The translations under genes and the position numbers were made by a program. A stretch of DNA of 64,000 nucleotides from assembly GCF_019802085.1 (NCBI RefSeq), contig NZ_JAHVHV010000004.1, positions 124,001-188,000 on the forward strand, in the 5' to 3' direction. The notes under the pieces were generated by a model that had not been told where the DNA came from, searched no databases, and saw only the letters and a program-made list of their open reading frames with translations. This document shows positions 48,737 to 60,075 of this stretch, one piece after another. The first letter of the stretch is position 1; each line of letters begins with the position of its first letter. This DNA comes from Ferrimonas balearica. Its GTDB lineage: Bacteria; Pseudomonadota; Gammaproteobacteria; Enterobacterales; Shewanellaceae.

Positions 48737-48785
48737 GAGTTAATTATTAGGAGTTAATTGGCCTCGGATTATTGATCTAAATCAT
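48737..48785 (-). promoter_or_regulatory. FNR-type class II promoter of the nrf operon
   Basis: TTGATCTAAATCAT (48772-48785) matches the FNR consensus in nine of ten defined bases. On the minus strand AATAAT at about 48743-48748 would be the -10, placing the FNR box near -41.5. A 9-base direct repeat GAGTTAATT (48737-48745 and 48751-48759, 14-base period) overlaps the core promoter and could be a second regulator's site. Implies anaerobic induction. Confidence 0.7.
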
Positions 48786-49131
48786 TTTGCATTTCTGACT
48801 GATAATTTTCATAAAAGAACTTAGAGGCGCATTCCAATTGCACAAAACCTAAAGTTCATATTGAAATTTATGAAAATCGAAGAATAAAAATGAATATTTT
48901 GAAAACGGCAATTTCGAGAGCAAAACACTCACATCTCACTAAACATCATCATAACAACCCAGCTCACAGAAAAAACATTCTTTCGATGGCTTAGATTTAC
49001 GTGAGCTGTCACGAATGGTATATCCTGATAAGAAAAATTATGAACTCTTGCTCTGCAGCAAGATTTCTTTCCATCTAATCAGCTACTTTTCAATTCGGGA
49101 CATCCGCATTTGGGAATTAAGGGAGCGGTTT
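48786..49131. other. A+T-rich divergent intergenic region
   Basis: About 350 bases between the nrf promoter and the LysR gene, with base composition far below the flanking GC level. The open frame upstream of 49132 has no binding site and is not protein-like. It probably contains the lysR promoter and operator sites for divergent control. Confidence 0.45.
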
Positions 49132-50148
49132 ATGGACAAATTGAGAGACATCAACTTATTTACCATTCGCGTTTTTGTGATGGTGTATGAGTCACTTAAC
49201 TCCCTGTCGGTGGCCAACTCACTGAACGTGGCCCCCTCCAAGGTCAGCCGCTGTTTGGGGGCCCTGCGCCACGCCCTGGGGGACCAGCTGTTCATTCGCC
49301 GCCAATACGGCTTTGAGCCCACCCCCACCGCCGACAAGCTCTATCCCTATTTTCAGCAGATCATGTGTCTGGCCGGTCAGGTGTGCCAGAGCGCCGGCGA
49401 CCAGCCGAGCCAACAGCAACACTACATCGTCTACGCCCCGGCCACCCTCTCCTGCAAACTGGCCTCGGAGCTCAAGCGCCACGCGGTGCTGAAGCAGCAG
49501 GAGCTCTCCCTGAGCGTGCGGCCGCTCTCCGCCAGCGGCCCGGACGACATCCTCCAGGGCCGGGCAGATCTGATGCTGAGCTTCAAGCCCAGCGAGAAGG
49601 AGCGGCTGGAGTCGCGCTTTATCGCCACCGGCGAGCGGTTGTTCGTGGTGGCCCGGGATGAGCACCCCATCTGGCACCGGCCCGCCAACAACATGCTGGA
49701 CGCCATCATCAACTACCCCTTCCTGGTGACCGAATGCCCGGCCTTCAACGACCGCATCGATCCCCTGGAGCTGTACGCCATGGACCACGGCCGTCAGCTG
49801 AAGATCGCCGGCAAGGCGGGGGTGCTGTCGGAGGTGAGCGATTACCTGATGGAGAGCGACGCCATCACCTTTATCGGCGCCCGCCAGGCGGCGGAGTTCA
49901 TGCAGCACATCCCCGGGGTCAGCATCCGCGAGATGTCGGAGCCGGAGTTTGCCCTGCTCCACGACCGCTGCCCGCCCCCCAAGTACTACGCCATTCGGCG
50001 CAAGGAGGACGGGGCCTTGCCGGACTGGCTGCTGGAGTGCGTCTGTGAGCTGGTGACCCAGTCGGTCACCCGTCCGGCCAAACTGCACCAAAGTGGCGCA
50101 AGTGACATATTTGTGTCACACAATGCCCCTACCATGGCCAGCCTCTGA
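49132..50148 (+). CDS. LysR-family regulator divergent from the nrf cluster
   Basis: 338 residues. The N-terminal HTH (about 5-65) reads LFTIRVFVMVYES, LSVANSLNVAPSKVSRCLGALR, DQLFIRRQYGFEPT. The periplasmic-binding-like effector domain (about 95-300) follows, with an extended C-terminus. Divergent placement from the nrf operon is the usual LysR arrangement, so it likely senses a substrate or redox signal for that cluster. Start at ATG 49132 behind GGGAGCGG; the frame upstream is not convincing. The effector is unknown. Confidence 0.85.
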   Translation: MDKLRDINLFTIRVFVMVYESLNSLSVANSLNVAPSKVSRCLGALRHALGDQLFIRRQYGFEPTPTADKLYPYFQQIMCLAGQVCQSAGDQPSQQQHYIVYAPATLSCKLASELKRHAVLKQQELSLSVRPLSASGPDDILQGRADLMLSFKPSEKERLESRFIATGERLFVVARDEHPIWHRPANNMLDAIINYPFLVTECPAFNDRIDPLELYAMDHGRQLKIAGKAGVLSEVSDYLMESDAITFIGARQAAEFMQHIPGVSIREMSEPEFALLHDRCPPPKYYAIRRKEDGALPDWLLECVCELVTQSVTRPAKLHQSGASDIFVSHNAPTMASL

Positions 50149-50174
50149 GCCATTTGTGTGGGAGTCTGCCCAAG

Positions 50175-50480
50175 TTGTCCGCCTTTGTTATCGCCCCGTT
50201 GCGCCCCCTGTTCGCCCGTTTGCGAGCGGCCCGGCGCGCCAAGGCCCGCCGCCAGCGGGTCAAGCAGCTGGCCAGCCGGGTGCAATGGCTGGACCAGCGG
50301 CTGCCGGCCCAGCCCGAGCAGAGCGTCCAGGCCCGCTACTGCAGCCTGGGCTACGGTCTGCTGGAGCGTGGCTCGGCGCTGCTGGTGCTCTGGTCTGAAC
50401 GGCCGGGGCCGGCCCTGGATGCTCCGCTGCGCCAGTGGCACCAGGAGTACGACCGACTCCACACCGAAGTGACCGCGTAA
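50175..50480 (+). CDS. Small basic protein, uncertain
   Basis: 101 residues from a TTG start at 50175 with GGGAG ten bases upstream. An alternative start is TTG 50154. The first part is Arg-rich and helical (LFARLRAARRAKARRQRVKQ), possibly coiled coil. The rest has no motif. Codon use in this frame looks like the flanking genes, and a strong terminator follows, which is why I keep it. No ATG and no recognised family, so confidence is moderate. Confidence 0.5.
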   Translation: MSAFVIAPLRPLFARLRAARRAKARRQRVKQLASRVQWLDQRLPAQPEQSVQARYCSLGYGLLERGSALLVLWSERPGPALDAPLRQWHQEYDRLHTEVTA

Positions 50481-50498
50481 GCGCGCAGGCGACCCAGC

Positions 50499-50528
50499 AA
50501 AAAGCCCGGCCAATTGGCCGGGCTTTTT
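50499..50528. terminator. Bidirectional intrinsic terminator
   Basis: AAAAA, GCCCGGCC, loop AATT, GGCCGGGC, TTTTT. It separates the small basic protein and the convergent gcvP. Confidence 0.93.
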
Positions 50529-50545
50529 CATGGCTGAAGTGATCC

Positions 50546-53428
<2,883 letters not shown>

Positions 53429-53465
53429 GGTTGACTGCTTCCTTAGGTACAGATATCCGATACAA

Positions 53466-53489
53466 ACAAAGCCCCAATTGGGGCTTTGT
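53466..53489 (-). terminator. Hairpin between gcvH and gcvP
   Basis: Perfect palindrome ACAAAGCCCC-AATT-GGGGCTTTGT, with the T-rich part inside the stem and TTGTAT after it on the minus strand. Probably a partial terminator that lowers gcvP relative to gcvTH. Confidence 0.65.
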
Positions 53490-53503
53490 TATTGTTTTTA
53501 TTA

Positions 53504-53893
53504 TTATTCTTCGTCGATGACGGCCTGGTAGCCTTCGGCATCCAGCAGCGCGGTCAACTCGGACTCGTCGCTGGCCTTGATGCGGAACAGCCAACCGTCG
53601 CCGTAGGGGTCGCTGTTGACCTGCTCCGGGCTGTCCTCCAGCTCCTCGTTGACCGCCACAACCTCACCGGTCAGCGGGCTGTAGACGTCGGAGGCGGCCT
53701 TCACAGACTCCGCCACGGCGCAATCTTCGCCGGCGTTCACTTCGTCGCCCACGTCCGGCAGCTCCACAAACACCATGTCACCCAGCAGTTCCTGGGCGTG
53801 CTCGGAGATCCCGATCGTGTAGGTGCCGTCGCCCTCGGCGCGGATCCATTCGTGGGAGTTGGTGAACTTCAGTTCAGACGGAATGTTGCTCAT
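53504..53893 (-). CDS. gcvH: Glycine cleavage system H protein
   Basis: 129 residues, the usual GcvH length. The lipoylated lysine is K65 in [13 protein letters not shown]. Family segments: [12 protein letters not shown] near the start, [16 protein letters not shown] and the closing GDGWLFRIK. It carries the aminomethyl group between P, T and L proteins. The L protein (Lpd) gene is not here, as is usual. It starts 24 bases after gcvT. Confidence 0.97.
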   Translation of the reverse strand: MSNIPSELKFTNSHEWIRAEGDGTYTIGISEHAQELLGDMVFVELPDVGDEVNAGEDCAVAESVKAASDVYSPLTGEVVAVNEELEDSPEQVNSDPYGDGWLFRIKASDESELTALLDAEGYQAVIDEE

Positions 53894-53917
53894 GTTGTCG
53901 ATTCCCTATTAGCAAGA

Positions 53918-55012
53918 TCAAAAGGCTTTCTGGCCATTACGGACGAAACTGGGCTTGATCACCTGGACCGCCACCCGCTTTTTGCGCATCTCTACTTCGG
54001 CGTCGCTGCCGATCCCCGCCGGCACCCGGGCCATGGCGATGGCGTGCCCCAGGGTCGGAGAGAAGGTGCCGGAGGTGATCACCCCTTCGCGCTCGTTGCC
54101 CTCGGCGTCGGTGAAGAACACCTTGAGGCCGGCGCGCAGCACCCCTTTGTCGGTCATCACCAGGCCCACCAGCTTGTCGGTGCCCGCCGCCTTGGCGGCC
54201 ACCAGGGCGTCCCGGCCGATAAAGTCCCGCTCCGCCGGTTCCCAGGCCACGGTCCAACCCATGTTGGCGGCCAGGGGGTTCACCTCTTCGTCCATGTCCT
54301 GACCGTAAAGGTTCATCCCGGCTTCCAGGCGCAGGGTGTCCCGGGCGCCCAGGCCCGCGGGCTTGACCCCCGCCTCCAGCAGCGCCTGCCACAGTGCGGC
54401 GGCCTGCTCCTGGGGCACCACGATCTCGTAGCCGGCTTCACCGGTGTAACCGGTGGTGGCGATAAAGAGATCCCCGCTCTGCACGCCGAAGAAGGGCTTC
54501 ATCCCCGCCACGGCGGCGTTCTGCTCGGCGCTGAACACGGCGGCGGCCTTGGCCTTGGCCTCGGGGCCCTGGACGGCGATCATCGCCAGCTCCGGACGCT
54601 CGGTGATGGTCACTTCGTAGGCCTGGGCCTGGCGGCCGATCCACTCCAGATCTTTGATCCGGGTGGCGGAGTTCACCACCAGGCGGTAGTGGGTGTCGGA
54701 GAGATAATAGGTGATGAGATCGTCGATCACGCCACCGCGCTCGTTGAGCATGCCGCCGTAGAGGGCCTTGCCGGGCACGGTGAGTTTGGCCACGTCGTTG
54801 GCCAGCAGTTTGCGCAGGAACGCCTGGGCGTCGGCGCCCAGCACGTCCACTACCGTCATGTGGGAAACGTCGAACATGCCGGCGTCCTGGCGCACCTGGT
54901 GGTGCTCCTCCACCTGGGAGCCGTAGTGCAGCGGCATCTCCCAACCGTGGAAATCCACCATTTTTGCACCGGATTCCAGATGCTTATCGTAGAGTACAGT
55001 CTTGCTTGCCAT
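53918..55012 (-). CDS. gcvT: Aminomethyltransferase, T protein
   Basis: Transfers the methylene group to tetrahydrofolate, releasing ammonia. 364 residues. Visible: [20 protein letters not shown] near the start, MFDVSHM, the folate-region [13 protein letters not shown] and [20 protein letters not shown]. First gene of gcvTHP, with its own promoter in the 128-base gap after ubiI. No glycine riboswitch precedes it; E. coli likewise lacks one and uses GcvA/Lrp. Confidence 0.97.
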   Translation of the reverse strand: MASKTVLYDKHLESGAKMVDFHGWEMPLHYGSQVEEHHQVRQDAGMFDVSHMTVVDVLGADAQAFLRKLLANDVAKLTVPGKALYGGMLNERGGVIDDLITYYLSDTHYRLVVNSATRIKDLEWIGRQAQAYEVTITERPELAMIAVQGPEAKAKAAAVFSAEQNAAVAGMKPFFGVQSGDLFIATTGYTGEAGYEIVVPQEQAAALWQALLEAGVKPAGLGARDTLRLEAGMNLYGQDMDEEVNPLAANMGWTVAWEPAERDFIGRDALVAAKAAGTDKLVGLVMTDKGVLRAGLKVFFTDAEGNEREGVITSGTFSPTLGHAIAMARVPAGIGSDAEVEMRKKRVAVQVIKPSFVRNGQKAF

Positions 55013-55097
55013 ATCGGTTCCTTGGAAAGGCTACAGCGGCGACCTTCACACCGGGCGACCGCCCTGGGCGCTGGATCACATTGTTCTTTTTCGGCGC

Positions 55098-55128
55098 ATT
55101 ATACCGATCACAAAGTCTTTGTATACAA
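55098..55128 (-). promoter_or_regulatory. gcvTHP promoter with a palindromic operator
   Basis: On the minus strand a perfect -10 TATAAT (55098-55103) lies 19 bases after TTGTAT. That -35 is part of the perfect palindrome TTGTATACAA (55119-55128), so a dimeric repressor bound there would block RNA polymerase. GntR-type regulators use similar sites; the actual regulator is unknown. Confidence 0.65.
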
Positions 55129-55140
55129 TTCATCCGCTCG

Positions 55141-56343
55141 TTAGCGGTTCCATGAAACATGACTCTGTAATCCCAATCCCAGCGCGTGGCTGAGCAGCCG
55201 TTTTTTCAGCGGCGCAGCATGATCCACCAGGTTGAGACCGAGATCCCGGATCCCCTTTTTCACCGGGTTGTTGCCGGCAAACAGCCAGCGGAAACCGTCC
55301 ATCGCCGCCAGCATCTCCTGGGCCGCCGCCTTGCGGGCCCGGCCGTAGCGATTGAGCAGTTTGAGATCCCCCGGATCCCGCTCCTTGGCCTGGCTGAGCA
55401 CCTCCACCAGGGTCTGGCTGTCGCCGAAGCCCAGGTTGACCCCCTGCCCCGCCAGCGGGTGGATGGTGTGGGCCGCATCCCCCATCAGCGCCAGGCGCGG
55501 CCGGACAAAGTCCCGGGCGTAGCGCATGGTCAGGGGGAACACCGCCCGCTCGGAGTCCAGGGTCAGGCTGCCCAGCCGGGTGTCGGTGGCCACGGTCAGC
55601 TGCTGACCGAAGCGCGCGGCGTCACACTGGCTCAGGGCCTCGGCCTGTTTGGGGGGCGACGACCAGACGATGGAGCACTGGTGGGGGTCCGCCAGGGGCA
55701 GCAGCGCCAGGGGGCCGTCCGGCAGGAACACCTGACGGGCCACCTGGTCGTGGGGCCGCTGGGTGCGGATGGTGGCCACCAGGGCGTGGTGGCCGTAATC
55801 GCGAAACACCAGGGGCACCTTGGCCTGCTCCCGCACCCAGGAGTGGGCGCCGTCCGCCGCCACCAGCAGGCGGGCGCTCAGCAGGGTGTCGTCCTCCAGG
55901 GTCAGCCAGGCTTCGCGCTCCCCCAGGGCCATCGCCTTGGGGGCACTGATGTACTGGGTCAGCCCGGGCTGGTCCTTGGCGGCCTGCCACAGGGCGTGGG
56001 CGATGGCGCGGTTCTCGATGATGTGGCCCAGGTTGGGCTCGTTGAGATCCGCCGCATCGAAGCCGATTTTGCCCAGGCTGTCCTTGTCCCACACCGCCAT
56101 GGCGCCGTAGGGCCCCAGGCGCTCGGTGGGCAGACGCTGCCAGGCCCCCAACTCCCGCAACCAGCGCTCGCTGGCCCGGTTGATGGCGGAGACCCGCAGG
56201 TCCGGCTCGCCGCTGGGGGCTTCGGGACGGGCCCTGTCCACCACGGCCACCTGGAAGCCGGCCTTGGCCAGCCCCAACGCGGTGGCCATGCCCACCATGC
56301 CGCCGCCGACGATGGCGATGTCGACCGAACCGGTTTTCAACAT
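55141..56343 (-). CDS. ubiI: FAD-dependent ubiquinone hydroxylase UbiI
   Basis: 400 residues. FAD motif AIVGGGMVGMATALGLA near the N-terminus, the middle DGAHSWVREQA and the second FAD segment LALMGDAAHTIHPLAGQGVNLGFGD. UbiI (VisC) adds the C5 hydroxyl in ubiquinone synthesis. I assign it by order: E. coli has ygfB-pepP-ubiH-ubiI followed by gcvTHP, identical here. Start ATG 56343 follows GGAGGGGGC; it lies 31 bases after ubiH. Confidence 0.92.
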   Translation of the reverse strand: MLKTGSVDIAIVGGGMVGMATALGLAKAGFQVAVVDRARPEAPSGEPDLRVSAINRASERWLRELGAWQRLPTERLGPYGAMAVWDKDSLGKIGFDAADLNEPNLGHIIENRAIAHALWQAAKDQPGLTQYISAPKAMALGEREAWLTLEDDTLLSARLLVAADGAHSWVREQAKVPLVFRDYGHHALVATIRTQRPHDQVARQVFLPDGPLALLPLADPHQCSIVWSSPPKQAEALSQCDAARFGQQLTVATDTRLGSLTLDSERAVFPLTMRYARDFVRPRLALMGDAAHTIHPLAGQGVNLGFGDSQTLVEVLSQAKERDPGDLKLLNRYGRARKAAAQEMLAAMDGFRWLFAGNNPVKKGIRDLGLNLVDHAAPLKKRLLSHALGLGLQSHVSWNR

Positions 56344-56374
56344 GCCCCCTCCTGAATCTGTGCGCCTGTCATGG

Positions 56375-57595
56375 CTACCTCTTGTCGCTGCCGGGGGCAC
56401 CGCCCCCGTGCCAGCCCATGGCCCCTTTGGCCAGGCCGGCTTTCAAATCGGGAAACAGGGCCAGCGTCAGCAGCCCCAGGTTGCGGCCCAGCGCCAGGGG
56501 GCGGGCTGCGCTTGAGAAGATCTTGACCAGGGCATCGGTGGCCCCGGTGACCCGGTCCCGGTCCGGCGCCCGCGCCTCGGCAAAGCCGCTGAGCAGGGCA
56601 AAGGCGCCAGGGTCCTCGTCGGCCAGCAGCGCCGCCTGCAGGCGGTCCGCCAGGGCCTCCACGTCCCGAAGCCCCAGGTTGAACCCCTGGCCGGCGATGG
56701 GATGGACGGTCTGGGCGGCGTTGCCCACCAGCACCGCTCTGTGGTGGGTGAGCTGCTCCGCCCTGCACAGGGCCAGGGGGTAGCTGGCCCGCTGGCCCAC
56801 CTTGGTCAGGGCCCCCAGCCGGTAGCCAAACGCACTCTGCAGCTCGGCGAGGAACTCCGCCTTGGACAGCGCCAGGCGCCGCTCGGCCTCGTCGGGCGCC
56901 TGCACCCAGACCAGGGAGTAGCGCCGATCCACCATGGGCAGCAGCGCCAGGGGGCCCTGCTCAGTGAAGCGTTCGAAGGCGATACCGGGGTGATCCTCGG
57001 CGGTGATGTTGGCGATCAACGCCGTCTGGGGGTAGGGCTCGCGATTCAGCGCCAGGCCCAGGCCGGCGCGCACCCGGGAGCCGGTGCCGTCGGCCCCCAC
57101 CACCAGACGGGCGCTCAGCCGGGCCCCGGAGTCCAGGGTGAGGTCCACCCGGTCGGCATGCTGGGTCAGTCCGGCCAGACCGTCGGGACAGTAGGTGTCC
57201 AGCCCCTCATGTCGGGCCAGGGCCTGCCACAGGGCCGGCCCTACCCGCTCCAGCTCCACCACCTGGCCCAGGGCCTCGACGCCGTACTCCTCGGCACTCA
57301 TGGTGACGCCGCCGAAGTGGCCGCGATCGGAGACCTGGATCGACTGGATGGGTTGGGCGTGGGGGGCCAGGGCGGGCCACAGCGCCAGGCGGTCGAGCCG
57401 GCGGACCGAGCCCTCCGCCAGGGCGATGGCCCGGCTGTCGTAGCCCGGGTGGCCACCCTGGGCCACCGGTTGCGCTTCCACCAGGGCGATGGACCAGCGG
57501 CCGCCGTCGGGGCGACGCTGGTTGGCCAGGGCCAGGGCCAGAGAGGCCCCCGCCATGGCGCCACCGATGATGGCAATGTCGTACTGCTTTGCCAT
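56375..57595 (-). CDS. ubiH: FAD-dependent ubiquinone hydroxylase UbiH
   Basis: 406 residues. FAD motif IAIIGGAMAGASLALAL, DSRAIALAEGSVRRL, GADGTGSRVRAGLG and VLVGNAAQTVHPIAGQGFNLGLRD. Hydroxylates C6 of the ubiquinone ring precursor (2-octaprenyl-6-methoxyphenol in older naming). Assigned as UbiH by its place between pepP (6 bases upstream) and ubiI. It acts with other Ubi proteins in a soluble or membrane-bound complex. Confidence 0.93.
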   Translation of the reverse strand: MAKQYDIAIIGGAMAGASLALALANQRRPDGGRWSIALVEAQPVAQGGHPGYDSRAIALAEGSVRRLDRLALWPALAPHAQPIQSIQVSDRGHFGGVTMSAEEYGVEALGQVVELERVGPALWQALARHEGLDTYCPDGLAGLTQHADRVDLTLDSGARLSARLVVGADGTGSRVRAGLGLALNREPYPQTALIANITAEDHPGIAFERFTEQGPLALLPMVDRRYSLVWVQAPDEAERRLALSKAEFLAELQSAFGYRLGALTKVGQRASYPLALCRAEQLTHHRAVLVGNAAQTVHPIAGQGFNLGLRDVEALADRLQAALLADEDPGAFALLSGFAEARAPDRDRVTGATDALVKIFSSAARPLALGRNLGLLTLALFPDLKAGLAKGAMGWHGGGAPGSDKR

Positions 57596-57601
57596 AACGT
57601 C

Positions 57602-58903
57602 TCAGCCGGCCATCAAGGCCTCGATCTCCTCGATCTCCTTGGGCACGTCCACCGTCAGGTTGCGGTGGCCCTCCTCGGTGATCAGCACATCGTCCTCGAT
57701 GCGGATGCCGATGCCGCGCCAGCGGGGGTCCACCTCGGCGTCGGGGCCGATGTAGAGGCCCGGCTCCACGGTGATCACCATGCCCGGTTCCAGCTGCCGG
57801 CCCCGGTCCGGGGTGCGGTAGTCGCCCACATCGTGGACGTCGATCCCCAGCCAGTGACCCAGGCCGTGCATGTAATAGGGCTTGTAGGCCTCCTCCTCGA
57901 TAAGGCTGTCCACCTCACCCTCGAGGATCCCCAGCTCCACCAGGCCGCCCACCAGGATCTTCAGCGCCACGGCGTTGGCGTCCTTGATGGAGATCCCGGG
58001 CTTGAGCATGGCCACCGCGGCCTTCTCCGCCTCCAGCACGATCTGGTAGAGCGCTTTTTGCTCTTCGCTGAACTGGCCGTTGACCGGGAAGGTGCGGGTG
58101 ATGTCGGCGGCGTAGCCCTGGAACTCACACCCGGCGTCGATCAGCACCAGATCCCCATCCTTGAGGGGGGCGTCGTTCTCGGTGTAGTGGAGGATGCAGG
58201 CGTTCTCCCCGCCGCCGACGATGCTGTTGTAGGCCATGTCGCGGGCGCCGGCCATGGCGCACTCGTGGCGGATCTCCGCCTCCAGCTGGTATTCGTAGAG
58301 GCCCGGCTGACAGGCCTGCATGGCGCGCACATGGGCCCGGGCGCTGATCCGGGCGGCCTGGGCCATCAGGGCCACTTCGGCCTCGGATTTGAACAGCCGC
58401 AGGTCGTGCAGCAGGGGGCGCAGGTCCTGCATCTGGGCCGGGGCGCTCAGCCCCTGGCGGAAGCCGGCCCGCAGGCGGGTCAGCAGATCGGCGACCAGGG
58501 CATCACCGCGGGCGCTGTGGCCCGGCAGGTAAGCCAGGTTCTCGGCGCCGCTGACCAGGCCCGGCAACTCGCTTTCCAGCTCGGCCAGCTCGAAGGCCTG
58601 ATCCAGACCCAGGGTCTCGGCGGCCTTCTGCTTGCCCAGCCGACGGCCGTGCCAGATCTCCGCCAGCTTGTCGCTGGGGCGGACGAAGATCACCGACTCC
58701 GGGCTCTGGCCCGGGCGCAGCACCAGCACGGCGTCCGGCTCGTTAAAGCCGGTCAGGTAGAAGAAGTCGCTGTCCTGGCGGAAGTGGTATTCGGTGTCGT
58801 TGGAGCGGGTGGTCTCTTCCGCGGCGCAAAGCACCAACACGCTGCCGGCGGGCAACTGTGACAACAGGGCGCGGCGGTGGGCCGCGAAATCGATCGGTTC
58901 CAT
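57602..58903 (-). CDS. pepP: Xaa-Pro aminopeptidase P
   Basis: Removes N-terminal residues next to proline. 433 residues. An N-terminal creatinase-like domain comes first (FRQDSDFFYLTGFNEPDAVLVL). The pita-bread domain carries the two-metal ligands: Asp in VLIDAGCE and ADITRTFPV, His in MHGLGHWLGIDVHDVG, Glu in VITVEPGLY and IRIEDDVLI. Start at ATG 58903 with GGACC upstream; the frame extends upstream over the ygfB end but without support. Second gene of the ygfB operon. Confidence 0.95.
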   Translation of the reverse strand: MEPIDFAAHRRALLSQLPAGSVLVLCAAEETTRSNDTEYHFRQDSDFFYLTGFNEPDAVLVLRPGQSPESVIFVRPSDKLAEIWHGRRLGKQKAAETLGLDQAFELAELESELPGLVSGAENLAYLPGHSARGDALVADLLTRLRAGFRQGLSAPAQMQDLRPLLHDLRLFKSEAEVALMAQAARISARAHVRAMQACQPGLYEYQLEAEIRHECAMAGARDMAYNSIVGGGENACILHYTENDAPLKDGDLVLIDAGCEFQGYAADITRTFPVNGQFSEEQKALYQIVLEAEKAAVAMLKPGISIKDANAVALKILVGGLVELGILEGEVDSLIEEEAYKPYYMHGLGHWLGIDVHDVGDYRTPDRGRQLEPGMVITVEPGLYIGPDAEVDPRWRGIGIRIEDDVLITEEGHRNLTVDVPKEIEEIEALMAG

Positions 58904-58931
58904 GTCGGGGGGTCCTTGATGTGTGTCTGGC

Positions 58932-59504
58932 TCAGTGCAGCGTCTTGGGCGCCGCTTCGTCGTCCTCTCCCAGGCCGCGGAACTCCCGCAGGCACTCCCA
59001 GGCGGCGATGCGGACGTGTTCGACCAGGGCGGCGAAGCCCTCTTCGTTCTCGTCATTCTCCTCCACCTCCAACTCCACCTGGGTGAAGTCGGTGAGATCC
59101 TGGATCAGCTCCTGAACGTCGGCGGAGGCCTTATCCAGCGCCGGCTGCATCATCGCCAGGCCGGTCAGGAAGCTCTGCACCCAGTTGATGAACGCCTCCA
59201 GGCGGTCCACCAGCGGGTCGTCCTCGTCCGCCAGCAGCGGGGAGAAGCCCATCTCCGGGTCCACCAGGGAGTTGACCACGTCCAGGTAGAGTTCGCGCAC
59301 GATCTGCATCAGGCCATCCGGCACCGGCTCACCGTCGTTGACCAGCTCGAGGAAGGGTTTCTGCCAGCTCTTGCCGTCCACCGGCACGCCACCACAAACC
59401 AGTCCGGTCAGCACCCCGTGCACCTCCGCCGGCAACACCGCGATCTTGGCGTCGTCCAGGGCGGCTTGGAGTTTGTTGAGCAGGAGAGGCGTGTTGCATT
59501 TCAT
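58932..59504 (-). CDS. ygfB: YgfB family (UPF0149) protein
   Basis: 190 residues, helical and acidic, with the family features EVHGVLTGLVCGG and FSPLLADEDDPLVDRLEAFINWVQSF (key residues). In Pseudomonas a YgfB homologue modulates AmpDh3-linked resistance, but its role in other species is not fixed. First gene of ygfB-pepP-ubiH-ubiI and divergent from zapA; the 184-base gap holds both promoters. Confidence 0.9.
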   Translation of the reverse strand: MKCNTPLLLNKLQAALDDAKIAVLPAEVHGVLTGLVCGGVPVDGKSWQKPFLELVNDGEPVPDGLMQIVRELYLDVVNSLVDPEMGFSPLLADEDDPLVDRLEAFINWVQSFLTGLAMMQPALDKASADVQELIQDLTDFTQVELEVEENDENEEGFAALVEHVRIAAWECLREFRGLGEDDEAAPKTLH

Positions 59505-59688
59505 GGGTCAAAGATCCGCGGTTGAGAGTTGGCCCATGCTATCATGGCCAAGCAGCCCGCACCATTGGCGCCAACACCCGAAAACCTCGGGAAAAAGCGC
59601 CCCTCGGCGGGCGGTGTCGGGGGCCCGTCATGGCGGCCTCCGACGCCCTGTATTATAGTCGCCCTTCCTAGGGCCTGCGGAACGGCAC

Positions 59689-60045
59689 ATGAGTAGTAAA
59701 ACACTGGAAATCAACCTGTTGGGTAAAGCCTTCGCGGTCGCCTGTCCCCCGGGGCAGGAGGAGCAGCTGCGCCGGGTGGCGGATCGGCTGCAGGAGCGCC
59801 TGGAGCAGCTGCGCCAGCGCACCGGTTCGGGCAACCTGGAGCAGTTGGCGGTGATGGCGGCGCTGAATCTGAGCCACGAACTGATGGTCAGCGAGCAGCA
59901 GCAGGCGGTCACCGAGCGGCAGATGGCCACCCGCATCCAGGTGCTTCAGGACGCCATTGAACAGGCATTGTCCGAACGCCTGCAGAACCGTCCGAAAAGG
60001 GTTGAAGCCGACTCACCCTCGCCATACACTGGCGAGGACGGTTAG
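59689..60045 (+). CDS. zapA: Cell division protein ZapA
   Basis: 118 residues. An N-terminal beta-strand region (LEINLLGKAFAVACPPGQEE) is followed by a long coiled coil (about 25-100) that tetramerises. ZapA bundles FtsZ filaments at the division ring. A likely -10 (TATTAT at 59651-59656) precedes it. Start ATG 59689. It is followed directly by the 6S RNA gene, the standard gammaproteobacterial arrangement. Confidence 0.93.
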   Translation: MSSKTLEINLLGKAFAVACPPGQEEQLRRVADRLQERLEQLRQRTGSGNLEQLAVMAALNLSHELMVSEQQQAVTERQMATRIQVLQDAIEQALSERLQNRPKRVEADSPSPYTGEDG

Positions 60046-60066
60046 GAAAAGCCCAGCGCTTTTCCT
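60044..60066 (+). terminator. Hairpin at the zapA stop / 6S promoter
   Basis: AGGAAAAGC and GCTTTTCCT form a 9-bp stem with a five-base loop that starts inside the zapA stop codon. The right arm directly precedes the TACACT -10 of 6S RNA. It may end zapA transcripts or punctuate zapA-6S readthrough. Confidence 0.5.
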
Positions 60067-60075
60067 ACACTGGAA

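Noticed and set aside
55013-55140. Possible glycine riboswitch before gcvT
   Set aside because: The leader is too short and none of the conserved glycine-aptamer core sequences is present; only a promoter and a palindrome are seen.
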